The notes beneath the pieces were generated by a model. It did not search any database. It saw only the letters and a program-made list of their open reading frames with translations, and was not told where the DNA came from. This document shows positions 1 through 12,129 of a DNA stretch of 64,000 nucleotides, piece after piece. The position numbers and the translations under genes were made by a program. Every line of letters begins with the position of its first letter. The stretch's first letter is position 1. This DNA comes from Sarcomyxa edulis. Lineage: Eukaryota > Basidiomycota > Agaricomycetes > Agaricales > Mycenaceae. The DNA lies in assembly GCA_009761415.1 (NCBI GenBank), contig QUOL01000003.1, positions 1,364,001-1,428,000 on the forward strand. Reading direction: 5' to 3'.

Positions 1-663
1 AAAAACAGGGACGTGTATGGGTTCTGATGCGAGGAAACGGTTAGAACAAGATGGAATAGTCAAAGGGTTGGAACTCACTGGCATCTTTATCTGGATTGAA
101 GGTATCTTCCATGGCTAACTGAGTCTCATCAAGAACCTCGGGAATGAAAGAGGTAATCGCCCGAGTCACCTCGGTACGGACTACTGCAGCCTGGAACGGA
201 TTTCCTTGCTGCCCAGGATTCATGGTATGATCCAGTTGTAGGTTCTGCAGTGTGAAGGTTGTTAGACGAATTTATAGGGCTTGATAGTGAACCGTTGACC
301 TCATTCACCGCAATCGGTTGGTTGATCTGTGTAGACAAATGAGCAAGTAGCACACATTAGCTAGGTATAACCGATACTCACTATGCTGTCGTTACTTGCG
401 CGCAACTGTTCTACGTGTTCGGGACCCAATAAGATCAGCCACCCTGCGAGAGTCGGTACGGCAAAGGGGCGACCTCTGAATTCAGCAGATCCCTCGTTAA
501 TGAGCTTCTCAGCATTGACAGTGTACACCAGAGCGGTCCTTATGTATCCGATAAGACCAGGAGCACCGACGCGAGGAATACCAGGTGGGGAGGCAGTCAG
601 ACCAACGAGAAGATAGAAGAAAGATATAACAGCAGCGCCTGCCGCTAGAGCACCTAAAATCAT
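1..663 (-). CDS. Cytochrome P450, N-terminal part (runs off left edge)
   Basis: The start codon is at 663. The first exon encodes an N-terminal membrane anchor, then a proline-rich hinge (SPPGIPRVGAPG), then a segment ending LGPEHVEQLRAS, the usual beginning of a microsomal fungal P450. Splicing appears to be 663..382, a 27 nt exon near 326..300, about 245..81, and an exon from about 23 running off the edge. The joined product continues with residues such as NLQLDHTMNPGQQ and VVRTEVTRAITSF, typical of the B-C region in CYP512 / ent-kaurene-oxidase-like fungal P450s. The I-helix, ExxR and heme-Cys motifs lie outside the window, so activity and substrate cannot be judged. The P450 call is solid; the family is a resemblance from memory. 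It faces away from the small gene at 1250. Confidence 0.75.
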
Positions 664-1249
664 ATCGTCGATGGAGAATTTTGAGGAGAATTTTGAGGAG
701 GTAGTACGGCCCTAGTAACAGCAAATTCTCAGCAATGCAGACAAAACACCCTTGTTTAGGTTCGTAAGTTTGTCAAAAGCTTGTTGTAAGCTCGACCCTA
801 CCCACACGATGTATATAATTAGTGCAGCCCCGTATGCATCTGGAAACATTCCGAGCGCGCTGAATGGTATGTTGGAACAGCCTGATGAAAACATGGGAAA
901 CAACCACATGTCCGTGTTATCCGAGTCCAAAAGGGTTTATGCCGAAAAGGGACATTGTCGACTCTTACATAAGGTTTCGATCGGAATCGCCGAATCGGTC
1001 CAAGTTGACTCTGTTGTGCAAGAGCTTCCACCGCTTGTAACATTTCACGATCGACTTTGGAGTCTGGAGCTGGAGTCGTACGTTTGGGGCGACTCCGGAT
1101 GGTATTACTGACGAGCTTTCGTAGTTTATTCGTCACGATGACCATCTCCCCACCTCATTCCAAGGCTTGGCCGTCACAGCCTCACCGGTCTGGTCTGATT
1201 ATAAAAGGGTGGAAAATTCACTTGAAACGACACCCAATCTCTCAACAAC
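664..1249. promoter_or_regulatory. Divergent intergenic region with TATA box
   Basis: The region lies between a minus-strand P450 and a plus-strand small gene. A clear TATA box (TATAAAAG) is at 1200-1207, 43-50 bp before the ATG at 1250, which implies a short leader. Open frames of about 110 codons on both strands here lack any protein-like features and are taken as chance. Confidence 0.6.
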
Positions 1250-2183
1250 ATGACACTCTTCGGAAACAACAAACACGAAAACGATAACGGTGTTCTTCAC
1301 AAGAACGTAAGTCTTCACATTTTCAATCATATAGCTACGCTCATTGACTCCAATTTGAACTTACAGGCTAACACCTCTGATGCCACACGCAGTCATCAGT
1401 ATGCCGGCGACAACCACGTTAGCGCCAACGTAGACAGTCACGGTAATGCCAGGACTGGAACACACATCGATGGACGCAACAACGTCCCCGGTACCCTCCC
1501 AGGTACTCACGTAGAGAGTCGTGATCATGCCATGCCCATCAGCAATACTGGTGGGTTCCCTCAAGGCCAAGGCCAAGGTCACAACAGCGACCTCTCCAAC
1601 ACCAACAGAGCGTATGGCACTGAAAATCAGGTGAGTTCACCCTTCTGTTTTCGTATGTCAACAACAATTTCCTGACGTTATCCGAAGGCCCGCACACATC
1701 AAGGCAATGGCGAAATCACCCAGCCTGGAATGACCACGGGCAATCATAATCCTCTTGCACCGTTGCCGCAGTCATCTACCCACCACGCATCACAGCAGGT
1801 ACACGCCGAGCGTGGACATTCTGTCAGCGGAAAGGTAGAGCATGCCTTGGGCTCACTCGTTGGCAGCTCCGCTTTGAAGGCGAAAGGCCTTCAAAAGGAA
1901 CAGTGCGTACACCTCCACTAACATCTTGTGAAAACGTCTCATCGGTTGTTGCGTTTTACTTTTCAGAGAAGTCCGTGATATCAAACTCCAAGGTCAAGAG
2001 CTCGCAGAGGCTGAGCGCCTCGAGCGAGAGGGCTTGGCGCGCCGTGAACGTGCCGTTGCTCATGGTATGTATTGTTTCTTTAGTCGACGAGTCGCTTCCC
2101 ATACTGATACTACCACCCATTCAGGTGCTCATCCCGATAACTCGTACCCACCAATCCATGACCCCAGTCAGCAGCGTCGGTAA
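1250..2183 (+). CDS. Small hydrophilic CsbD-like stress-type protein
   Basis: Exons are 1250..1306, 1367..1630, 1688..1902, 1967..2064 and 2125..2183. All junctions are GT-AG and phase-consistent, giving 230 aa. The first half is low-complexity and rich in His, Gly, Asn and Thr, with a short GQGQG stretch. The second half carries GKVEHALGSLVGSSALKAKG, close to the GKxxxAxGxLxGxxxLxxKG pattern of CsbD-like proteins, followed by a charged helix with EAERLEREGLARRERA. There is no signal peptide and no membrane segment, so a soluble intrinsically disordered protein is likely. Bacterial CsbD proteins are general-stress proteins. Many basidiomycetes have proteins of this shape with no known function, so a stress role is inference. 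Confidence 0.75.
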
Positions 2184-2303
2184 TCTACTTATAATATGAC
2201 GAGAAAATGGACTTGCATCGTCTTCATCTATCCGTGTACTTCATCCTATACCTTTACTTGTTACTCTAGTCGTTGTATTACATTTGTGCATTTATGTGGA
2301 AAC

Positions 2304-2310
2304 TATATAA
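2304..2310 (+). promoter_or_regulatory. Probable TATA box of GPI18
   Basis: TATATAA lies 59 bp upstream of the GPI18 ATG at 2369, at a spacing like the other TATA boxes in this window. The call rests on sequence and position only. Confidence 0.45.
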
Positions 2311-2368
2311 CAATCTTGCAAAGAAACAAAATCAAGCAAAATGACCATCGACTAAAAATAGAAACAGC

Positions 2369-3731
2369 ATGACTTCCCCTCCGACATCCAACGCGTCCAG
2401 CGCGTCGTCGCAACATCTTCGAAGCCTCCTAGCCCTAACTATCACATCTCGAGCAATTTCATTCCTCCTCTTGATTGTCTCTTCAAGTTATATTCCTTTG
2501 TTTGATTCGTCCCCAGAAACTAGCTCCTTGACACGATGGTCGCAACCTCTCCTCCGCTGGGATGCAGTCCATTTCATGCAGATGGCCGACAAAGGGTATG
2601 CATACGAGCATAATTGGGCCTTCTTTCCTGCGATCCCATTTCTCATGCGAAAGGTTGGGCAAGCACTTCGGTTCATCCTCAAGTCCAACAAAGCCGATTC
2701 CCTTCTTCAAGGAGGGGCCTTGGTAGCATTGGCATGCGATACATCTCGTACCCTGTATCATCTTACGCTGCATCATACGGAATCACCATCTATCGCTTTT
2801 CTGACATCCATATTATCATTGATGCCGAGTAGCCCAGCGACTCTGCATTACTCTGTCTACAATGAACCTTTCTTTGCGTACCTGTCGTACAAAGGTATGC
2901 AGTTTTTTGTTTTCTTCTAGTGTAGAATGACTCAGATATGAAACAGGTATGCTACTCTGTGCCAGGTCTCAATGGTTTGTTGCGTCCGTAGTGTTTGGAC
3001 TCGCAGGGACGTTTAGGGCAAACGGGATCCTTTCGGCGGGCTTCATCGTGTGGGGCACAGTGATTGAACCGTTGCTCAATGGCAAGAAGGTAAATCGTGT
3101 CCATTCTGATTTGAGCGTCGTACTGACATAGAAGAAGCCATCATTCAAGTCTCTAGCGTACAGTCTCGTCTTGACATCCATCGTATTCGCCCCCTTCTTG
3201 TACCACCATTACTCGGCCTACACGATATTTTGCTCCGGATCCGAAGTTCCAGCAGAATGGTGCTCAAACATCCCTCCATCCATCTACAGCCACGTTCAAT
3301 CAACGTACTGGAACCAAGGATTCCTCCACTACTGGACCGTCGAGCAGATCCCCAATTTCCTCATATCCGCACCACCTCTATTATCCTTATTCGCGTTTTC
3401 TGCGTGGCATCTCAGGAAAGGGTTCATTCCTCGACTACTCCATATCATATTACCCACCGTACGATCTCGAAAATCCCTATCGTCCTCCCCATTCCTCTCG
3501 CCAGCTTTCACACCGCACGCGATCCATACACTTTTCCTTTGCACAACCCTCCTTTTGAGCTCGCACGTACAGGTTATTCTTCGGCTTGCAGCTTCGATGC
3601 CGACTACATATTGGGCTGCATCGTGGCTCCTTATCGAATATCCGTGGTTTGGGCATTTGTGGGTGGGTTGGAGTATAGTTTGGGGTGCCATATCAGTGGT
3701 ATTATGGAGCGCTTTCTTACCTCCAGCATGA
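2369..3731 (+). CDS. GPI18: GPI mannosyltransferase 2 (PIG-V/Gpi18 family)
   Basis: Exons 2369..2894, 2947..3089 and 3132..3731 give 422 aa. This ER membrane enzyme adds the second mannose to the glycosylphosphatidylinositol precursor, using dolichol-phosphate-mannose. Family marks are RWDAVHF near residue 64, YEHNWAFFPAIPF near residue 80 (acidic/aromatic luminal loop), NEPFFAYLSYKG near residue 165, and FRANGIL in the second exon. Several hydrophobic helices are spread along the protein, and length fits fungal Gpi18. Its 3' end converges on the CYP63-like gene at 3898, leaving 166 bp. GPI anchors hold many fungal cell-wall proteins, so it relates loosely to the chitin synthase nearby. Confidence 0.93.
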
Positions 3732-3897
3732 GGGAGTGAAGTGTTCCAGCAGACTTGACTTGTACGCGCGCAAGTAAAAGAACTCAATATGGGCCCTGTG
3801 ACTTTCAAGGGCAAAACGAATATAAGTACAGACAACTGAGAAGGGATTTGGAGACTGGAACTGCACGGGACATAGATAGACGGACGGGGTCATCAGT

Positions 3898-6659
3898 TTA
3901 GACGACCTCTACGGACTCTGCTTCACCCATCTTGACCCACAACCCTCCCTATCAGAATGAGGTCAGCAACACGCCACCCAAGTCTAACAAGATGCAAGCA
4001 TACGCACCGTAACACTCAAAGTCAACTGTCCCTTAGGACGTACCTTCTCTCTCGCCATGATCCCGCCTTCCTTCGCCCATCTTGCAGGAGGTCTGGCAGA
4101 AGGAGGCTGAGCCTCTGGAGCGAGAGAGATCGTCGAGAAACGCTGTAACAGACGGACGAGGAAGAATGACGCTTCGTTGTAGGCGAACTACAGACAAGGA
4201 ACCTCAGTATGCCGAAGAATGGGTATATAAGGAAATTACGGACTTGTTGACCGAGACATATCCTGGGTCCTGCGTTGAAGGGTAGGAAGATGAAGGGGTT
4301 TGATGTGAGGTATTTGAGCCTTGCGTCGAGGAACCGGTCTGGGTCAAACTCGAGAGCTAATGAAGGAAAGGTACAGCATTAGCTGCAGTCCAGACAAGAT
4401 ATGTCAAACAAGAATACCATCAGGGCCCCATAAGTCAGTCCTGCGTTGCATGACCCAGACGGAATACGGGATGCTGGAAACAGATGTTCAGTAAGTCGAC
4501 ATAAGAATGCAGAGAAGAAACGGCGTGAACTCACCTGGTGTTGGCGGGAATATAGAAAGGCTTGCCTCCGGGTGTTAACGAAGGCCAAGTCGTTGCCTCC
4601 TTGGAGTTTCTGCCGACAGATCAGATGAGATTTTGAGACGCTTGAAAGATTTAGTGTGGCGCACCGAACGTTGAATGGGCTATTGTATTTATTGTCAGCG
4701 GTGCAAAGTTGTCATTTCCCACTGAGACTTACACAGTCGGATACAACCTCAAGGTCTCTGATACCAATTTTTAGCGAATTATATCTCCACAGTTGACAAT
4801 GCATGAGACATACCATTTATGACAGCTCGTAGGAGCTTCATATCTTTGAAATCGTCGAAACTCGGCCGCCTGGTACTACCGAGCTTGTTCAGAATCTCTT
4901 CACGAAGGCGCTTCAGGACGTCAGGATGTTCTGCGAGCATGTACACTGCGAAAGTCAAAGTGCTTGCAGTCTTTGCCACTATCTCAGTATGCTGCCAGTA
5001 ATTTTTTTACTCAATAATGCTTACCGTGTCGCGACCAGCAATTAGCACGTTGAGAATCTCGTCGCGGAGAATCGTGGTATCTGCCGTGAACGCTCAGCGC
5101 TCAGCGTCGGCAGTCAGTACCTGTACTGAGCTTACCTTCCGTATAATTGACAAGATGTTCCAACAACGTTTCTCCCTCTTTGACTTCCCGGTTCGACAGA
5201 TCCTTTTCGACAGAGTCATCACCATCTCTGGTCGCTTTTTTGTTCCGTACGGCATCTGCTAGAATTGGATCGATGAATTTGTGGATAGTAGCCATATGCG
5301 GCTTGATTTCGTCGCGCCAGAACTCGAAAAGAGGCCAGGCAGTTCCGAAGCGCATCCGCATAGAACCGACGACCTGTGCTTCAGCAAAAGCATTTGCAAA
5401 CATGTCTGCGGGATGAGTAGATGATTCCGAGGATCGCGCTAGAGGAGAATAGAAGGGGTATGGAAGGCCGGCAGATAGAGAACAGACATCGTTTCCGAGA
5501 AGAAACTCCGAAGCAGAGTCGAGCGTAAAACGCTGCACTACGTCCTAGATTGAAATAGATACCAGATGGTCAGTACACTCACAGTTAATCACGCAGAAAC
5601 AGAGCGTACTTGGAAGTCTATAGCGAATCCTTCTTGGAGTCTCGTCTGGACTCGATCAAGAGCATCTGTTGCGTGTCGATCAAAGTTATCGAAATCACTG
5701 ATGCGATCTCTAGAGAAAAATGGCCGAGTCATGCCACGGCTGGGATTGTTCAGTCGATACAAATTCAATTGTGATGACAAGAAGAATTGGGATACTGACT
5801 GGAACCTGGACATGCCATCAACAACTTGCAGTCAGAGTCTGCTTAAAGTGGACGAAAGTGAAGAACCCACTTCCACATGTCACCTGGTTGAGATATCATT
5901 CAATCTAGTCTCTTGTTCTCAATATAGATTATCACGTACCGTCAGAATTGAATACGCCTGTTCCAAGAAGAGACTGCATTGGGTTGCGGGTTGCCGTACC
6001 TTCAAGATATCAAAACATGTGAAACACTTGAAGGCCGTTCTCAACATACCTTTCTCGTAGTCATCAAATCGCGTAGCAAGGACAGCCTGAGGTGAATACT
6101 TAAACGTAGTTCCACATACGGAAAGTTTCATTGCTGACAGACCTTAATGTACTGTGGCTCCGCAGTGAAGATCTACTAACACGGTAAGTAATTGTGTGTC
6201 GCCATCGATCACAGAGATAGATACCCTGTTCTGGAACAGTACCCTAAAATTGAAGGTGAGTTGGCCACCCTTGGACACTTCCTCAGCTTAAGTAAAGTTG
6301 TGAGTTTCCCCCTGTAATACGAGCGACCAGGTACACTCACCGACGTAACCTTCTTTAGCAAGACGAGCGGCTTGCAATATAGTCTTGATACGTCCAATAG
6401 ACCTATCTGCTGAATCGCCGGCAGGAACAACTGCACCGCAAGCAGCAGCCATTCGATTGATTTTGTAGTCGCCATACAAGACCGCGGCGGTGAGTGCAGC
6501 GGGGAAGGAAAGCAGGTAAATGATCGGGAGTGCCCATCCTGGAATTTGGACGTGGAAATAGGTTTGGCATATGTAGCTAAGAATAAATACGCAAATAGGG
6601 GGTGTGAGGATCTTGTGTGCACGCTGAGCGAGCCAGCGTATACCGGGAGGGAGCTCCAT
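3898..6659 (-). CDS. CYP63-like cytochrome P450, copy 1
   Basis: The ATG at 6659 begins [15 protein letters not shown], followed by membrane segments, as in CYP63 proteins of white-rot fungi. More than ten short introns interrupt the gene. The catalytic core is complete: I-helix AGRDT (about 5040), then ETLRLYP carrying the ExxR pair (4736-4757), and heme loop [12 protein letters not shown] with the thiolate Cys (about 4245-4280). The last exon ends in [16 protein letters not shown] with TAA at 3900-3898. CYP63 enzymes are ER-bound monooxygenases linked to oxidation of alkanes, alkylphenols and polycyclic aromatics; that substrate range comes from the family, not this sequence. A paralogue with the same exon pattern is at 15337. 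A TATATA at 6741-6747 may be the minus-strand TATA box. The exact junction after DMW is uncertain. Confidence 0.88.
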
Positions 6660-7937
6660 GGTAGATAGAAAAAGAGGAATACTAGCGGACAGCGGATTCG
6701 ACCAATCTGTGTCGGTTCATTTATAAGTTAAGTAAGCGCCTATATATGATGCACAGGATCAACTGCCGAGAATTACGTGGCCTATCATAGCCGTTCAATC
6801 CGTGTCAGACATTGCTTCAGGAATCAAACTTGAATCGAGTCTGTACACCTAGGTAAGATCATATCAGTACGAACCAACTTATGTCTCTCTAGACTTTTCC
6901 TCCTTTGCCTTGACTCACCAAATTTCGAGTTGAATTCGAGGGGCCCTAGGCCGTCCGCGCACGTTCTGCACGGTCATGGCGTTGCAAAGCAAACCACAAC
7001 ATCGCCTGGCGGTTTTCGGAATCAGATTTGAGGTCAGCTGGATGCCCGGTTGATCACCGCGTCTCTGCGGAGGATTGTAGACTTGTCTCAATACTTACTG
7101 GGGCTAGAATCGTGCCTGCCCATAGCCACATATCGATGGAGAATTTCACAGGGATGTAAGCGAATGATGTTCACGCGTCCAGGACGTCTAGGTGCGCGTC
7201 GCGTCACTGTAGATATCAGTGGCATTTCTACTATGAAGAGCAGCACGCGCAGTGGTGATAGCGTTAGATGCATCACCGTACGCAGAGTCTTTACGAAATG
7301 ACTCACGTTGATAATTTTTGCTGAACTTGAAGTGACGCGAAGTCAACGCGAAGTCGACTCGGAGTGGAATCATCGTGGCTATTTTTGTGTACGTTGCAGT
7401 GTCGTTGCTAACCTGGTCGCCATGGGCCGCAAGGCAGACATTTGGTTGGCTGAGTGTTCAAGCATGGGGTACGCGTCGAAAATATATCGCAACTGCAGTG
7501 CTGAGCCTGACACGGCCAACGAAGGCCAGCTCTTAACCCATCTTGTAGGGGCATCGGTGTCTGCATTAAATATTATCCCATCATCTACGAGAATGAACCC
7601 CGAACGTACCTATGTATACTTTTATCTCCTGGAAAAAGTCAAAGACGTCGAGGTTGCCAGTCACGGCAGAGTTGCGGCGCTTATTGGATTGCAACGTGGG
7701 ATCGATTAGCGCCCTTCTTTTCTCCCCCATCTCCCTCAACGTCTTTCCGAGACTCTGCAACTCTGCAGCTGCTCTTTGTCCCCGACGACGACCAGCAGCA
7801 CCCTATAATCTCATTTATCCCTCTTTATCGTCTATTCGTCCCCCACTTTTCGCAAAATTAATCCGCTCTTTGGTTCGCTAGCAGGGCTGCATCACACTCA
7901 ATAACTTTGGCTGGTAGCCATATACTGTCTTTTCATA
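6660..7937. other. Intergenic region between CYP63-like copy 1 and chitin synthase
   Basis: This is the upstream region of both divergent genes. It includes a possible minus-strand TATA at 6741-6747 and a pyrimidine-rich stretch (about 7710-7870), a common feature of strongly expressed fungal promoters, before the chitin synthase ATG. A 133-codon frame at 7308-7709 shows no protein-like pattern and is not called. Confidence 0.5.
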
Positions 7938-10900
7938 ATGGCCCTTCGTTTTCAGTCCAATTACGACTTCACTGACGTCCCAATTCCAACTTCAAAGGCC
8001 CCCGCCAACAATGGCCAAACTATTCGTCGCGCAAAGACTCTTACACGCCCGGAACGTAGCATCGCACCCGTACCACTCATCAATCCTCCAACATCTATAA
8101 TACCTACCGCTCCAGGCTCTCTCCCAGTATCTAAAGAAGATGACTATCGCGGCTCAACAGCGTGGCGTATCTTCTCTTGCGTCGTCACTTGCTGGGCACC
8201 CGACTTTTTGCTCAGTTCATTAGGTGGTTTGAAGGATAAACAGACAAGACAAGCATGGAGAGAGAAGACGACATTATGTCTCATCATCGGAGTCTTGTGT
8301 TGCATCGTTGGCTTCATTACCGTCGGATTTCAGAAAGTACTTTGTCCAGCGTCAGCGGCCAGCACTGGTCGATTCATTCGCTTGGGTACCGGTTCAAATA
8401 CCCTCGGCGTACAGGGCTACCTTTACAATATAACCGCTGCCAAATCTCCATCAGGCATTTCCTTTTCCACCCTTGCCGAAGTCCCTGGTACTGATATTAC
8501 CACTTATTTTAACCGCGACGCCGCCGATTTCGACAAATGCACGAGTCTCTCTTTCCGTGTCGCAGTCGACGCCCCATGCACAACGACCACTACATGCCCC
8601 CTCGGTAATTTGAACTCGACATCCACTTTCACCGAATATAACATAGTTAATACCGAACTCGTCGTCGGATACGATTGGGATCAAGTCGCGAACTTATCCA
8701 ACTATTTCGTCATTGATGGAGCCGTTCTCAACATGAATCCCTACATGCTCAATCACCCAACCGCTTTCTCCGGAGATAGTGTTGACACTGCTCTCCGGAC
8801 CTTGTTGCAGACGCAATCATCCACGAGCGGCAAAGATGGAACACGCCTTTTCTCGAGTCGCACAGACCTTTCCTCCGCTGTCCCGTGCCTAAAGCAGCGG
8901 TACTACGCCGGCAATATCGACAAAGTCACTCCAGGGTGTTTCATATCCGATCTCTTCCTCTACGTGGGACTCTTCGTTATTCTCATGCTCGTCATGGTTC
9001 GCTTCGTCATGGCCTGCATATTCAATTGGTTCCTGTCTGAGCGCCTAGCGGGACCTCCAGATAGCATGCAGTTGAATAGGTCTGCCATCAGTCCCGCTGT
9101 CATGCCAGAGGGCGCCAACGTTTCTGTAGACAACAGAAACGGAACGGCACCATGGGCAGGCCCCGACGGCGCCAAGAAACTGACGAAGAACAACAACAAA
9201 TCCGCACGTTCGCTCGCAACTGCTTCCACTGCCACTCTTACCAATGGAAGCTCAGAGGCTGCACCCATAATGAGTCTGGCACAGATCGGTGCTGAGCTTT
9301 TTGCGGTATGTTTGGTGACGTGTTATTCGGAGGGAGAGGAGTCACTGCGAACGACGCTGGATTCGATATCGGGGACAACGTACTCTGATGCCAGGAAATT
9401 GTTGTTCATCGTCGCGGACGGAATGATTACTGGCGCTGGAGAGAAGGCGAGCACACCTGATATCTGTGTAGGGTTGTTGGATGCAGACCCAAGGTTCGGA
9501 AATCCTATTCCAATGAGCTATATGGCTGTTGGTTCGGGTGCCAAAGCCCAAAACAGAGCAATGGTATACGCTGGTCATTACAGTGAGTCTTATTTATACC
9601 TGAAAAGAAGCATGTTTGCAACAATGTCTAATCACTCAATTAGCTGTGTCTGGTCGTCGAACGCCTACCGTCATTGTCGTTAAGTGTGGCACAGAGGAAG
9701 AAGCTGCTACCGAGAAGAAGCCAGGCAATCGAGGAAAACGCGACAGTCAACTGATCCTAATGAATTTCTTTTCTCGTGTTACATATAACGACCGTATGAC
9801 ACCACTGGACTTCGACCTGTTTCGCAAGATCCATGTCCTGATGGGCGTTACTCCGGATTTCTTTGAAGTCTGTTTGATGGTCAGTCTTACCATATCGAAG
9901 TCTCGGCCTCGGAATTGACGAGAATATCTAGGTGGACGCCGACACGAAAGTGTACCCCGATTCTCTGAGGTATCTGGTCAACTGCATGCATCATGACCAG
10001 ATGATCATGGGATGCTGCGGAGAAACTCGTATAGCAAACAAGCGGGATTCGTGGGTTACCGCCATTCAAGTGTTTGAATACTTCATCTCTCACCATCTCG
10101 CCAAGGCGTTTGAGTCTGTCTTTGGTGGTGTTTCGTGTCTTCCAGGATGCTTCTCCATGTTCCGGCTCAAGGCTCGGAAAGCCTCAGGGGACGACTGGGT
10201 TCCTTTGATTATAAAGCCCGAGATTGTGAAGGAATACAGCCAGTGCGAAGTGACGACATTACACCAGAAGAATCTCCTTCTCCTGGGAGAGGATCGTTTC
10301 CTAACCACCATCCTCATACGAACTTTCCCTAATCGGAAGATGATGTTTTTGCCACAGGCGAGATGCAGAACTGTCGTCCCTGATACGTTCAAAATCCTTC
10401 TATCACAACGTCGACGATGGATCAACTCGACAATACACAATCTCATGGAGCTTGTCCTCGTACAAAATCTGTGTGGAACATTCTGTTTCAGCATGCAGTT
10501 CGTTGTTTTCATGGATCTTCTCGGGACAGTGGTGTTACCTATCGCTATCGCTCTCACGTACGCTCTCATCGTCGATATGGCTATCACCCCACCCAAAACG
10601 TTCCAAGAGGCCATCCCTCTAATGCTCCTGATTGCGGTGTTGGGTTTGCCGGCAATCTTGATTTTGATAACGACGAGGAAGGTGATCTATGTGTTTTGGA
10701 TGATGATTTATCTGGTCGCGCTGCCTGTATGGAATTTTGTCCTGCCGGTGTATGCATTCTGGCATTTTGATGACTTTTCATGGGGAGAAACGAGGTATGT
10801 TTGACGTGTCATCTTGAGTTGTATCCGATGGATGGCTGATTTATGTCTGGGGGTTCGTAGAAAAGTGGAGGGAGAGACGAAAGACGAAGGACATGGTGCT

Positions 10901-11524
10901 GGTGGTGCCAAGTTAACTGCACCTGCTATACCTTTGCGACGATGGGAAGACTGGGAGAGATCTCGGCTACGCAAACTCCGACGTGAAGAGAGGCGACGCA
11001 GAGAGTTTGAGAGGCTTCATCCTTCGGGCTACATCGCCGGCGAGGGAGACTTACTTAGTGCGCGATCCGATACACGAAGTCAGTACGATGGATCTGATAC
11101 CATCTCCGTCACGTCGTCAGAAGATGATCAGTGGGGGTTTCAGATCGGGGGCTACAACGAGCATAATGTGCAATACCCACCTCCACCAGTCGGCCTTATA
11201 AAAGAACAGCTGCAGGCTGCCAAGACAGTGGACGGAGCTGAACTAGAAGCGATGCTGGAAATGGGTTTCGATGATCGGCCTACACCCCCAGCTTCGACAT
11301 ACGCGCCTCGGTACCAATTGCAGGATGGTTCAACAACTCAGCTTATGGACGGTTATGCACCGTTATCTCGATCAACGTCGCCACAACCTCATATGAACAC
11401 TGCCATTTCGCCGACTACTCCTACGATGACCATGAGTGGGAGTGCGGATTGGCAGGACGGACGTCGGGGGCAGGGAGAGAAATATGGACCATTAGGCCCG
11501 CTCGATCCTGCAACCAGGTTTTGA
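7938..11524 (+). CDS. Chitin synthase, class IV (Chs3-like)
   Basis: Exons 7938..9582, 9644..9879, 9932..10794 and 10861..11524 join in phase to 1135 aa. It polymerises UDP-GlcNAc into chitin at the plasma membrane. The N-terminal half has the division-2 pattern: [13 protein letters not shown] starting a membrane segment pair, then a luminal domain with LNMNPYM (cytochrome-b5-like region). The glycosyltransferase core shows VDADTK (about 628-633), GEDRFLTT (about 746-753) and QRRRW (about 786-790), the Q/RxxRW signature needed for processive synthesis, followed by C-terminal helices. The tail of about 220 aa is charged and Ser/Pro-rich, probably regulatory. All catalytic motifs are intact. 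There is no myosin motor, which excludes classes V and VII. Confidence 0.95.
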
Positions 11525-12129
11525 TGAAAGGGACTCTGATTTTTATCACGGACCAGTTCAGGTTTTCTCTACATATATCGCAGCGTTTCTATACCCCTTT
11601 CCTCTTCCCTTTTCTCTCTCCCGTTTGGAATCGCGTATTTTTTCACCCAGTCTAATCACTTGAGCATAACGATTGTACAACTGTCCTAGCATCGTAACCC
11701 TTTCTCCTCCCATTGCTTTATCACACACACATACATTCTTTCCCCCCTTATTGGCACCACAGAGGCAGTCGTAGTTCGTACGTCAGCTCATAATAAATCT
11801 AGACTGATCAAGAATCTATCTCTGAAGTTGCAAGATGCATGAACGAGCATCCCGGTCGTATGTCGGTCGCGACTTGCGACCGACGACCGTAAATAGTTCG
11901 CGATCGTACGCTAGACTCAACTTGGCTCGATCGCACCAGCCCCTTTGACTTCAACTATCAGTACTGCGTCGACCGTTTGCTCAACTGCAAGCGCTCAAGC
12001 TTGTCTGATATCTTCGCGAAGGCCACCGCGAAGGTACAGTCGATTCCCCCATAAAATTACAGGCAAGTTCATGCAAGACTTCGAGAAAGGGCTTCAGGTT
12101 GCGACCAGTCTATAGTCCACACATATAGC
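11525..12129. other. Intergenic region between chitin synthase and LRR gene
   Basis: It holds the chitin synthase 3' UTR (pyrimidine-rich to about 11760, with AATAAA near 11791) and the leader of the next gene. It also contains the inverted repeat annotated at 11862-11884. No coding sequence is seen. Confidence 0.5.
11862..11884. repeat. Perfect inverted repeat (9 bp arms, 5 nt loop)
   Basis: Arms GTCGGTCGC and GCGACCGAC flank the loop GACTT. A second partly overlapping pair (CGGTCGT at 11853-11859 and ACGACCG at 11883-11889) surrounds it. It could form a stable hairpin in RNA or be a dimeric protein site about 250 bp before the LRR gene. Confidence 0.6.

Noticed and set aside
819..1145. 108-codon minus-strand frame upstream of the first P450
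   Set aside because: No family features; overlapped by a frame on the opposite strand.
7308..7709. 133-codon plus-strand frame before the chitin synthase
   Set aside because: Composition is not protein-like and it lies in a probable promoter.
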